NCBI GenBank assembly: GCA_014379045.1
Contig: JACMMK010000504.1
Span: 1-19,924, forward strand
From: Burkholderiales bacterium
GTDB taxonomy: Bacteria > Pseudomonadota > Gammaproteobacteria > Burkholderiales > CAIKXV01
Direction of reading: 5' to 3'
DNA length: 19,924 nt
This document shows positions 1 through 6,050 of this stretch, in pieces; the stretch's first letter is position 1, and each line of letters begins with the position of its first letter. The notes under the pieces were generated by a model, which made no database searches, had not been told where the DNA came from, and worked only from the letters and a program-made list of their open reading frames with translations. A program made the translations under genes and the position numbers.

Positions 1-172
1 CCGGGTCAGCGCATTGCGGCCGGGCGCGCGTGTTCGGGCGTGCACACGGTGGCGCCACCTCTGCACCGCGCCGCGAGTCCGTATCGAGCACGAATCAGGG
101 TGGCTGCAACTTCATCGCAGTGCGCGAACGCCGCTCGACGCCCTCATTCCGGAGACACCGCTGCCGCAGGTT
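1..172. other. Left-edge stretch with no recognisable gene
   Basis: No reading frame here gives a recognisable protein on either strand. A 12-bp perfect palindrome, GGTGGCGCCACC, lies at 48-59. The segment lies downstream of flgN, and I see no clear hairpin-plus-T-run terminator. It may be a 3' untranslated or intergenic region. Confidence 0.4.
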
Positions 173-709
173 TCAGACCGTACCGCGGTCCCGCCCGGTG
201 TTGCCCACGTGTGAATGTCCATCGGGCCCGTACAGCGCCGGCTGACCCGCGGAGGTGAGGGCAGCCAGCAGTTGCTGGTTGTGCTGCAGGCGGGTTTCGA
301 TCAGCACGCCGTTTTCCCGGTTCGTCGCCTGTGCCTGCATCGCCGTGTCGAGCAACGATCGCCAGAGGCGCGTCAATGCGGCTTCGTCTGCGCCTGCGTG
401 CGCATGCAGCCACTGTGCCATGCCTGCGCGGTCGGGCACGTACGAATGGGCGGCCAGAAATGCCGCACGGCGACGTGCGAACTCGTTCAGCGAGACGATC
501 CGCTCGCTCTTTGCCTGTGCGAGGCCCATCAACGTATCGGTATCACGCGCCGCCAGCGCGCTCTGTTCGGCACGCAGCAGATCGACAAACCCTTCGAACG
601 CGAGGGCCTCGGCCCGAAGGCCCGCGACGAAGTGCAACCTGGTCTCGCTCGGTGTCAACGGTGTCGCCGCATCGCTGTTGCCGGAGGTGCGCGTCGGGTC
701 ACGCGTCAA
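173..709 (-). CDS. flgN: FlgN family flagellar export chaperone
   Basis: Small, largely helical, charged protein of 178 residues. It resembles FlgN, the cytosolic chaperone that keeps the hook-filament junction proteins FlgK and FlgL export-ready and delivers them to the type III export gate. The central part (about residues 25-150) is an amphipathic helical run with motifs such as GFVDLLRAEQSALAARDTD and KSERIVSLNEFARRRAAFL, typical of the family. The C-terminal tail (after about residue 160) is polar and glycine-rich. The start is uncertain: the in-frame candidate is TTG at 709, a TGA lies about eight codons upstream, and no Shine-Dalgarno is visible. A perfect hairpin (712-732) sits just before this start. 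It follows flgM by 45 bp, the usual flgA-flgM-flgN order, and its clients FlgK and FlgL are encoded at the far end of the same locus. The family call rests on pattern and context, since FlgN is poorly conserved. Confidence 0.85.
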   Translation of the reverse strand: MTRDPTRTSGNSDAATPLTPSETRLHFVAGLRAEALAFEGFVDLLRAEQSALAARDTDTLMGLAQAKSERIVSLNEFARRRAAFLAAHSYVPDRAGMAQWLHAHAGADEAALTRLWRSLLDTAMQAQATNRENGVLIETRLQHNQQLLAALTSAGQPALYGPDGHSHVGNTGRDRGTV

Positions 710-711
710 GC

Positions 712-732
712 CGTGACGCAGAGCGCGTCACG
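712..732 (-). promoter_or_regulatory. Perfect hairpin between flgM and flgN
   Basis: CGTGACGC (712-719) and GCGTCACG (725-732) are exact inverted copies around a 5-nt spacer. In the minus-strand transcript this forms a GC-rich stem ending 2 nt before the TTG start of flgN. No T run follows, so a plain Rho-independent terminator is unlikely. It could reduce flgN translation, protect the 3' end of flgM mRNA, or be an operator dyad. Confidence 0.5.
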
Positions 733-754
733 CCCGCGGACATGCGTCATACGT

Positions 755-1072
755 TCAGGCAGGCCTGCGCTGCAACAGCAATTCCTTGACGCTCGACAAT
801 AGGCGGTCGGCCACGACGTCCGAATCGACGTTGAACCGCCCGTCGCTGATGGCATCCTTAATCGCCTTCACCTGCGCGCTGTCGACGACGGGCATGTCCT
901 TGAGCATGGCCTCGAGCTCTTGGAGCTGTGCTGACATCCGGGTGATGTCGACGCTGTCCGAGGCGGACGTGGCCCCCGAGCTGCGCGCGGGACCACCCGT
1001 ACGCGTGGGCGCCGGTGCCGTGGGGTTGACCGGGGAGGAGGTGGGAATACCACTGTCGATCTTCATCTTCAT
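755..1072 (-). CDS. flgM: FlgM anti-sigma-28 factor
   Basis: 105-residue protein with the two-part layout of FlgM, the anti-sigma factor that binds FliA (sigma-28) and is exported once the hook is complete. The N-terminal half (about 1-40) is Pro/Ser/Thr/Gly-rich and probably disordered, which suits export. The C-terminal half (about 42-100) carries the sigma-binding helices: VDITRMSAQLQELEAML, then VDSAQVKAIKDAISDGRF and a final helix DVVADRLLSSVKELL. Two ATGs are possible. The one at 1072 gives MKMKID. The one at 1066 gives MKIDS, which matches the usual family beginning better. A sigma-28-like promoter sits immediately upstream (1080-1106), so FliA would feed back on its own inhibitor, as known for class 3 flgM promoters. 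It lies between flgA (255 bp upstream) and flgN (45 bp downstream). Confidence 0.93.
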   Translation of the reverse strand: MKMKIDSGIPTSSPVNPTAPAPTRTGGPARSSGATSASDSVDITRMSAQLQELEAMLKDMPVVDSAQVKAIKDAISDGRFNVDSDVVADRLLSSVKELLLQRRPA

Positions 1073-1079
1073 ACGCTCA

Positions 1080-1106
1080 TTTACGACGCGGGAGGCACAA
1101 CCTTTA
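1080..1106 (-). promoter_or_regulatory. Sigma-28 (FliA)-type promoter of flgM
   Basis: Read on the minus strand, TAAAGGTT (1099-1106) is followed by exactly 11 nt and then GTCGTAAA (1080-1087). Against the FliA consensus TAAAGTTT-N11-GCCGATAA the -35 box matches 7 of 8 and the -10 box 5 of 8, with ideal spacing. Placement before flgM is what is known for this gene. The expected start site falls near 1073, which would leave almost no leader before the ATG at 1072 or 1066. That is odd and lowers confidence a little. Confidence 0.6.
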
Positions 1107-1327
1107 GGGATGTCTGCAACATATGAGCATCGATCCCGTGAACCGACTTCTCTTCATTTCGCATGGTGCGTCAGCTCACCCGCCGATGCAAGGCCGGCGT
1201 CGTTGGCAGGACGCCCACGCCGAGGCAGGCGCGTCACCCCTGTCGCGGCGTCGGGGCGCTTTCGCGTCACGCTGTTGCGCTAATGACGCAGACCACGTGC
1301 CCGAACCACGGCGCTGCGCCCAGCTCC
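1107..1327. other. flgA-flgM intergenic region with GCGTCA repeats
   Basis: No gene is recognisable here. The hexamer GCGTCA or its complement occurs at 1168, 1231, 1264 and 1284. The same hexamer is frequent on the other side of flgM (703-749), so the element may be regulatory. Confidence 0.4.
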
Positions 1328-2146
1328 TCATTTCACGACCACCACGCCGCTGCTCCGAGCGGTACCCCGTACCGTCTTGCCCGACCCTACGCGCACCTCG
1401 ACGCCCTGACCGACGGCGGCGTTGCCCAATGCCTTTCCGTCGGCGGTGACGCGCAAGCCGTCGGATTCATACACGACCCGCACCGTCTGACCCTGGACGA
1501 CCGCCCACTGCAGTTTGACGTTCTCCGCGCGCAATGCCGCGCCGGCCGGAATGCCCGAGGCGAGCGTGCGTCCGATGGCCTGGGCGGGGTCGAGCAGGAC
1601 CGAGGCAGGCAGCGCGGTAAGGTCCTCGGTGCGAACACCGACGTCGTTCGGCTCGATCACCGCGCCGGGTGCGAGTGCGCGGTTCGCGATCACCACCGGG
1701 CCCGACACACGCACCGTCGCCGGTACGAAGATCTGCCACGCCTGCGGCTTCGTACAGCGGACGCCGACCGATGTCGGTCCCCAGAGCCGCGCGCCGGAAG
1801 GCATGAACAATTGCAGGTCGTCGCACGGCGCAAGCCTGGTGCGCTCCTCGAGCGCATTGACGGTGACCTGCACGGCCCCGGGCAAGCTCCGGGTCTGTTC
1901 TTGGATGTAGGCAGTCACCTGCTGCACGATCGCTTCGTTCGATGCGGCGCGGCTCGGGATCGGCGGCGTGCGCGCCTGCGAAGGCTGTGCCGGTGCGATG
2001 CCGGTGAGCATCAATACCGGGACCAATGCCCAGGAGCCCAGGCTCCGCAGAAGGAGGGCGCTCGAAGCACACCGGGAAATACGCGCAGGGGCCAGGGCAA
2101 CTCTGCCTAAAGAATCATTGATCGATGACGTTACAGCACCGTCCAT
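1328..2146 (-). CDS. flgA: FlgA, P-ring assembly chaperone
   Basis: Periplasmic chaperone needed for assembly of FlgI into the P ring. With the ATG at 2146 the protein is 272 residues. A long N-region (about 35 residues) precedes a hydrophobic core (LGSWALVPVLMLTGIAPAQ) ending near an A-x-A-type cleavage site, so the mature protein is secreted. The middle holds a paired-cysteine region (LAPCDDLQLF, then GVRCTKPQAW). The C-terminal SAF-like domain carries VVIANRALAPGAVI, EPNDVGVRTEDL and the IGRTLASGIPAGAAL motif, followed by VVQGQTVRVVYESDGLRV. All are typical of FlgA. The open frame continues far upstream to 2827, but that extension is arginine-rich shadow sequence opposite the cyclase gene. 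The start is chosen because it leaves a plausible signal peptide, although the Shine-Dalgarno is weak (AAGG very close to the ATG). It is divergent from the cyclase gene and first in flgA-flgM-flgN. Confidence 0.9.
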   Translation of the reverse strand: MDGAVTSSINDSLGRVALAPARISRCASSALLLRSLGSWALVPVLMLTGIAPAQPSQARTPPIPSRAASNEAIVQQVTAYIQEQTRSLPGAVQVTVNALEERTRLAPCDDLQLFMPSGARLWGPTSVGVRCTKPQAWQIFVPATVRVSGPVVIANRALAPGAVIEPNDVGVRTEDLTALPASVLLDPAQAIGRTLASGIPAGAALRAENVKLQWAVVQGQTVRVVYESDGLRVTADGKALGNAAVGQGVEVRVGSGKTVRGTARSSGVVVVK

Positions 2147-2175
2147 CACCTTGTCACGCCTTGAACGGAATCGGC

Positions 2176-4179
2176 ATGCAGAGCGCACATCCTGCGGTGG
2201 CCGCGACGGTCTCGGGCGGCGCCGCCTCCGCGACGAGAAGTCCGGCAGAAACCGCCCGGGAGACCCTGCGCCAGCTCGCAGGGCGCAAACTCGTGCCGAC
2301 GCCGGACAACTACCAGCGTGTGTACGAAGAGATCTCCGGCACGCTCGGCGAGCCTCACGGCGAGGGCGCGCTCGAACCGCTGCTCTGCGCGCTGCATGAC
2401 CTGAAGACTGCGCACGCGCTGCTGACGGAGCCGGCCGCGCGAATGCACGAGGCCGTGCGCAGGCGCGACTGGACCGCTTTTTCCAGTGAGTTGGTCGCAC
2501 TGCGTTCGTCCGCCGGGGGTTCCGAGACAACGGGGCACGATGTGGATGCAGACGCTGTTGCCTGGCCGGAGGCGATACGCGAACTGCTGAAGCAGTATGT
2601 ACTTCGGCATGCCGCAGTGTCGCCGAAGCAGAAGCACGAAGGTCTGGAACGGGTACTCGGTGCGTTCGGTCGCTCGCCGCACCTGAAGGACAGGCTCGTC
2701 GGCCTCGTTCGATCCTGGGGCGCGACACGTGCCAGCGGTACCGATATCGCAACGGCGGCCTCTGACCCACGGACGATCGTCGGCACGCTGGCAACGTCCA
2801 CCGGCGACGCGGCCGCCTCGGCCGCACCCGGCGAGAGCGCTTCGCCGTCCAGGATCACCGACCTGCACGCTGTGGCGCACGATGAGGCGTCGACCCCCGC
2901 ACCGGACAATCCCCACCCGATGCCGTTGGCGGCCGGGGCGTTGTCCCGCCTGGACATGGCCACGATCGCTTCCGGCTCGCCGGCGCAGATGTTGCGCCAG
3001 CTGCTCGCCGAAGTGCTGCGCCACGATGTGGCGCCGCGCTTCTCGGTCGAGCCATCGTTGAGCAATGCGCTGCTGCAGCTCGCCGAAGAGGCGAGCCAGG
3101 CCGACTCTGTGCAGGCCTGCGCGGCGCTGGCCGAGCGGCTCGCCGATTTCTGGGAACAGGCAGACCAGGTGCAGCAACACGACGGCTTGATGGTCGAAGA
3201 CCTGATGGGTCTCGTGCGCCTGCTGGTAGAGAACATCGGCGAACTGGTCGATGACGACCAGTGGATCGGGGGTCAGGTCGAGGTGATGCGCCAGATCATG
3301 GCGCAACCGTTGACCCCGAAACTCATCACCGATGCGCAAACCAGCTTCCGGCAGATCGTTCTGCACCAGGGCACGCTCAAGCACAGCCTGGCCGATGCGA
3401 AGAATACGCTGAAGGACATGATCGGCGTCTTCGTCGAGCGCCTGAGCGCGATGTCGCGCAGCACGACCGAGTATCACGAAAAGATCGGCGCGTATGTCCA
3501 GCAGATCGAAAGAACCGACGACATCGGCAGTCTGCGCGAGGTACTCGACGGTCTGATGGGCGACATACGTACGATGCACGTTGACGCGCTGCGCTCGCGC
3601 GAGGATGTGGTGGCGGCACGGGATCAGGCGCATGCGGCAGAGGACAAGATCCGGCAGCTCGAAACCGAACTCGAAGAGATCAGCGAGAAGGTGCGCGAAG
3701 ATGCCCTGACCGGAAGTCTCAACCGACGCGGGCTCGACGAAGCGCTGACGCGCGAAGCCGCCCGTGCGCAACGCTATGGCAACGCATTCTGCGTGGCGGT
3801 CATCGATCTGGACAATTTCAAGAAACTGAACGACACGCATGGACACCAGGCCGGCGATCAGGCGCTGGTCCACCTCGTGCGCGTCGTCAAGACGCTGCTG
3901 CGCCCGAGCGACCACATCGGCCGCTTCGGCGGCGAGGAATTCGTCGTGCTGTTACCCGAGACGACGCTGCAGGCGGGCAAGCTCGCGATCGAGCGGCTGC
4001 AGCGCGAACTGACCAAGCAGTTCTTCCTTGCCAACAACGAAAAGCTGCTGATCACGTTCAGCGCCGGCGTCGCGCAGTTACGCCGCGGCGAGACCGAAGG
4101 CGAACTGGTCAAGCGCGCCGACCAGGCGATGTACCAAGCTAAACAGACCGGCAAGAACCGGGTGAGCATCGCGACCTAG
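2176..4179 (+). CDS. GGDEF-domain diguanylate cyclase
   Basis: Predicted to make cyclic di-GMP from two GTP. The GGDEF domain fills the C-terminal part (about residues 509-667): DALTGSLNRRG at its start, VIDLDNFKKLNDTHGHQAGD, the active-site GGEEF (about 585-589) and ADQAMYQAKQTGKNRV at the end. The allosteric I-site RPSD lies five residues before GGEEF, so product inhibition is likely intact. A predicted coiled coil (HAAEDKIRQLETELEEISEK) joins it to a roughly 450-residue helical, mostly soluble N-terminal region that I cannot assign, with an Ala/Ser/Pro-rich linker around 190-260. No signal peptide or membrane segment is visible, so it should be cytosolic. The start at 2176 has GGA six bases upstream. 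An upstream ATG at 2125 would add 17 residues and overlap flgA, and has no Shine-Dalgarno. It is nearly head-to-head with flgA and precedes flgB, which suggests a role in motility control (inference). Confidence 0.9.
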   Translation: MQSAHPAVAATVSGGAASATRSPAETARETLRQLAGRKLVPTPDNYQRVYEEISGTLGEPHGEGALEPLLCALHDLKTAHALLTEPAARMHEAVRRRDWTAFSSELVALRSSAGGSETTGHDVDADAVAWPEAIRELLKQYVLRHAAVSPKQKHEGLERVLGAFGRSPHLKDRLVGLVRSWGATRASGTDIATAASDPRTIVGTLATSTGDAAASAAPGESASPSRITDLHAVAHDEASTPAPDNPHPMPLAAGALSRLDMATIASGSPAQMLRQLLAEVLRHDVAPRFSVEPSLSNALLQLAEEASQADSVQACAALAERLADFWEQADQVQQHDGLMVEDLMGLVRLLVENIGELVDDDQWIGGQVEVMRQIMAQPLTPKLITDAQTSFRQIVLHQGTLKHSLADAKNTLKDMIGVFVERLSAMSRSTTEYHEKIGAYVQQIERTDDIGSLREVLDGLMGDIRTMHVDALRSREDVVAARDQAHAAEDKIRQLETELEEISEKVREDALTGSLNRRGLDEALTREAARAQRYGNAFCVAVIDLDNFKKLNDTHGHQAGDQALVHLVRVVKTLLRPSDHIGRFGGEEFVVLLPETTLQAGKLAIERLQRELTKQFFLANNEKLLITFSAGVAQLRRGETEGELVKRADQAMYQAKQTGKNRVSIAT

Positions 4180-4231
4180 TGTCCGCCGTGCGGCATGGCT
4201 TGCCGGAGGCGGCAGCCGATGCCGCCGACAC
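4179..4231 (+). terminator. Large GC-rich stem-loop after the cyclase gene
   Basis: GTGTC (4179-4183) pairs with GACAC (4227-4231). GCGGCAT (4190-4196) pairs with ATGCCGC (4219-4225). GGCT-GCC (4197-4204, one bulge) pairs with GGC-AGCC (4211-4217), leaving a 6-nt loop. The stem begins inside the TAG stop codon. No T run follows, so it may be a non-canonical or Rho-assisted terminator or an mRNA-stabilising stem that separates the cyclase gene from the flgB operon. Confidence 0.4.
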
Positions 4232-4300
4232 GACGGCAACGTCGCCTCGCCGGAGCTTGCCGCTGTGCGGGTAACCCATTGACCGGATGAGTCTTTCACC

Positions 4301-4310
4301 CCGTTAACGG
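4301..4310. promoter_or_regulatory. Perfect palindrome upstream of the -24 box
   Basis: CCGTTAACGG is a 10-bp self-complementary sequence ending 4 bp before the -24 element. It is a possible operator half or protein site. No known regulator consensus can be assigned from sequence alone. Confidence 0.3.
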
Positions 4311-4314
4311 CGGC

Positions 4315-4330
4315 TGGCACGCGAATCGCA
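4315..4330 (+). promoter_or_regulatory. Sigma-54 promoter of the flgB operon
   Basis: The -24 element TGGCACG (4315-4321) is a full match. After 4 nt the -12 element TCGCA (4326-4330) matches TTGCA at 4 of 5, with the essential GG and GC at exactly the required spacing. Expected transcription start is near 4341, about 22 nt before the flgB ATG. RpoN control of rod-hook operons is established in polar-flagellum hierarchies such as those using FlrC/FleR activators. The activator gene is not in this window. Confidence 0.75.
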
Positions 4331-4357
4331 TTAGGAGAGATGTCTCCTAACGCGTTA
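4331..4357 (+). promoter_or_regulatory. Hairpin dyad over the flgB transcription start
   Basis: TTAGGAGA (4331-4338) and TCTCCTAA (4343-4350) are perfect inverted copies around GATG. The symmetry continues outward (CGC 4327-4329 with GCG 4352-4354, one mismatch). It overlaps the end of the -12 element and the predicted start site. A second palindrome, TAACGCGTTA, overlaps it at 4348-4357. If transcription starts upstream of the left arm, the stem would bury the only AGGAG near flgB. Confidence 0.5.
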
Positions 4358-4362
4358 CCGCC

Positions 4363-4764
4363 ATGATCAGTCGCTTCGACGACCACTTCGATTACCGCCT
4401 GCAGGTGATGAACCTGCGCGCCGCGCGCCAGCAGGTGCTCGCGACGAACATCGCCAACGCCGACACGCCGAACTACAAGGCGCGCGACATCGACTTTGCG
4501 GCACAGTTGAAGCGCATCCAGACGGGCGAAGGCGGCTTCTCGATCGCGCGTACCCACGGCGCCCACCTCGCGCCGAAGGGCGCGGGCGCCGGAAACTTCG
4601 CGCTCAAGTATCGCGACGTCGTGCAGCCGTCGATCGACGGCAACACCGTCGACACCAACGTCGAAATGGGACGTTTCACCGAGAACGCGATCCGCTATCA
4701 GGCGGACATCGCGTTCATGCAGTCACGAGTGAGCGGCCTGCAGCGCGCGATCTCGGGTCAGTAA
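4363..4764 (+). CDS. flgB: FlgB, proximal rod protein
   Basis: 133 residues, close to the usual family length (about 130-140). FlgB is the most membrane-proximal rod subunit of the flagellar axle, exported by the flagellar type III system without a cleaved signal. The N-terminal rod motif NLRAARQQVLATNIANADTP is followed by NYKARDIDFAAQLKR, both diagnostic. The C-terminal helix (NAIRYQADIAFMQSRVSGLQ) would pair with the N-terminal helix in the assembled rod. This is the first gene of the flgB-L run, 33 bp after the sigma-54 promoter. There is no good Shine-Dalgarno in the 20 bases before the ATG, yet the MISRFDDHFDYRL start agrees with homologues. Confidence 0.96.
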   Translation: MISRFDDHFDYRLQVMNLRAARQQVLATNIANADTPNYKARDIDFAAQLKRIQTGEGGFSIARTHGAHLAPKGAGAGNFALKYRDVVQPSIDGNTVDTNVEMGRFTENAIRYQADIAFMQSRVSGLQRAISGQ

Positions 4765-4777
4765 TCCACCGGACGAG

Positions 4778-4790
4778 CAGGAGAACACGC
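4778..4790 (+). promoter_or_regulatory. Strong RBS of flgC, identical to that of flgE
   Basis: CAGGAGAACACGC directly precedes the GTG start of flgC, with AGGAG about 7 nt from the start codon. The same 13 bases precede flgE at 6038-6050. It decides the GTG start. Confidence 0.7.
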
Positions 4791-5201
4791 GTGTCGATTA
4801 GTGCCGTATTCGAGATCGCCAGTTCCGCCATGACCGCGCAGTCGAAGCGGCTCAACGTCGTCGCCAGCAACCTGGCGAACGTGGACAGCGCGGCGAGTTC
4901 GACCGGGGGCGCCTACAAGGCGAAGCAGGTCGTGTTCAGCGCTACGCCGATCGGGTCCGACAAGAGCGCGGTCGGCGTGCGCGTCGCGCGTGTGATCGAT
5001 GACCCGTCGCCGCCGCGGCTGCAGTTCGACCCGAATCATCCGCTCGCCGATGCTCGCGGTTTCGTGACGCTGCCGAACGTCGATCCGGTCGAGGAGATGG
5101 TCAACATGATCTCCGCGTCACGGGCCTATCAGACCAATGCCGACGTGATGAACGCGGCGAAGACGATGGCGTTGCGCACGCTGTCGCTGCTGCAGACCTG
5201 A
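4791..5201 (+). CDS. flgC: FlgC, proximal rod protein
   Basis: 136 residues, normal for FlgC, the proximal rod subunit that joins FlgB and FlgF in the axle. The N-terminal rod motif reads FEIASSAMTAQSKRLNVVAS followed by NLANVDSAAS. The C-terminal motif is VEEMVNMISASRAYQTNADV, where the conserved helix pairs with the N-terminal one. The middle GGAYKAKQVVFSA and YxPNHPLAD-like segment (FDPNHPLADARGFVTLPNV) are typical. The start is GTG, supported by a strong AGGAG Shine-Dalgarno. It lies 26 bp after flgB. Confidence 0.97.
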   Translation: MSISAVFEIASSAMTAQSKRLNVVASNLANVDSAASSTGGAYKAKQVVFSATPIGSDKSAVGVRVARVIDDPSPPRLQFDPNHPLADARGFVTLPNVDPVEEMVNMISASRAYQTNADVMNAAKTMALRTLSLLQT

Positions 5202-5242
5202 GCCCGCGCGCGGGCCCCACCACCGGACACCGGAGTCGCTCC

Positions 5243-5920
5243 ATGTCATCCGTCCTTCCTGCCGTCAACAGTTCCCCGAGCACGCTGCCGCGCGGTGCCG
5301 TCCCCGGCGACCTCGCCAACACGAACGCCGCCGACAGTCAGGACCGTTTCCTGAAACTGCTGGTGACACAGATGCGCAACCAGGATCCGCTGAATCCGAT
5401 GGACAACGCCCAGGTGACGACCCAGCTCGCGCAGATCAGCACGGTGAACGGCATCGACAAGCTCAACACGTCGTTGAACGGGATGGCCGACGCGATGGCC
5501 GCGTCGAGCAGTCTTCAGAACGCGAGCCTGATCGGCCGCAGCGTCGTGATTCCCGGCAACCTCGCGCGCTTCGATGGCACCACGCCGGTGCAGGTCGGCG
5601 TCGAACTCGCCGGCGCAACCGATCGGGTGAACGTGGCGATCGTCGATGCCTCGGGCAACCCGGTACGTCAAATGACCTTCGGCGCATTGCCGCAGGGCAC
5701 CTCGACATTCGACTGGGATGGCCGCAACGACGCCGGAGACCGGGTGGCGGCCGGCGATTACCTGCTGAAGGTCGATGCGGCCGACAAGGGCAAGGTGATC
5801 TCTGCCGCGACGCTCGTCAGCGGCCGGGTCGACAGCATCAGCGTCGAAGGCGCGAACTCCCGCCTCAATCTGCGCGGGCTGGGCACGGTGGAAGTCGCGC
5901 AGGTGCGACGTATCGACTGA
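5243..5920 (+). CDS. flgD: FlgD, hook-capping scaffold protein
   Basis: 225 residues. FlgD caps the growing hook and allows FlgE subunits to polymerise, then is displaced by FlgK. The N-terminal capping segment has the conserved RFLKLLVTQMRNQDPLNPMD block (about residues 32-52) followed by TTQLAQISTVNGIDKLN. The C-terminal half (about 100-215) is the FlgD Ig-like/Tudor region, with FDWDGRNDAGDRVAAGDY as the recognisable motif. ATG at 5243 has GGAG seven bases upstream. There is no cleaved signal, as expected for a type III-exported protein. It is placed between flgC and flgE, the usual order. Confidence 0.96.
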   Translation: MSSVLPAVNSSPSTLPRGAVPGDLANTNAADSQDRFLKLLVTQMRNQDPLNPMDNAQVTTQLAQISTVNGIDKLNTSLNGMADAMAASSSLQNASLIGRSVVIPGNLARFDGTTPVQVGVELAGATDRVNVAIVDASGNPVRQMTFGALPQGTSTFDWDGRNDAGDRVAAGDYLLKVDAADKGKVISAATLVSGRVDSISVEGANSRLNLRGLGTVEVAQVRRID

Positions 5921-6050
5921 GCGGCGACCGCCACCGGCCCCGCGCCGCGCCGCCATCACTTAACGAACCACCCACGATTCCAGACCGCCAGACCCGAGCG
6001 CCGCATCGATCGCAACGCCGGGAACCAGACAAGAGACCAGGAGAACACGC
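5921..6050 (+). other. flgD-flgE intergenic spacer
   Basis: This 130-bp gap is the longest inside the flgB-L run. I see no convincing sigma-28 or sigma-54 promoter or terminator. It ends in the strong ribosome binding site of flgE. Confidence 0.4.
6038..6050 (+). promoter_or_regulatory. Strong RBS of flgE, identical to that of flgC
   Basis: CAGGAGAACACGC abuts the flgE ATG and repeats the flgC leader (4778-4790) exactly. FlgE is needed in over a hundred copies per hook, which fits a strong translation start (inference). Confidence 0.65.

Noticed and set aside
2719..2734. Sigma-54-like site on the minus strand (TGGCACG with correctly spaced GC) upstream of flgA
   Set aside because: The -12 part matches only at the GC, and it lies about 570 bp inside the cyclase gene before the flgA ATG. 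A chance match is more likely.
2147..2827. Upstream extension of the flgA frame to 499 residues
   Set aside because: The extra 227 residues are arginine/proline/serine-rich with no family similarity and lie opposite the conserved cyclase coding sequence. They are a high-GC shadow frame.
2146..3915. 589-residue minus-strand open frame opposite the cyclase gene
   Set aside because: It is antisense to a protein with clear GGDEF motifs and shows no recognisable domain. Long antisense frames are expected at this GC content.
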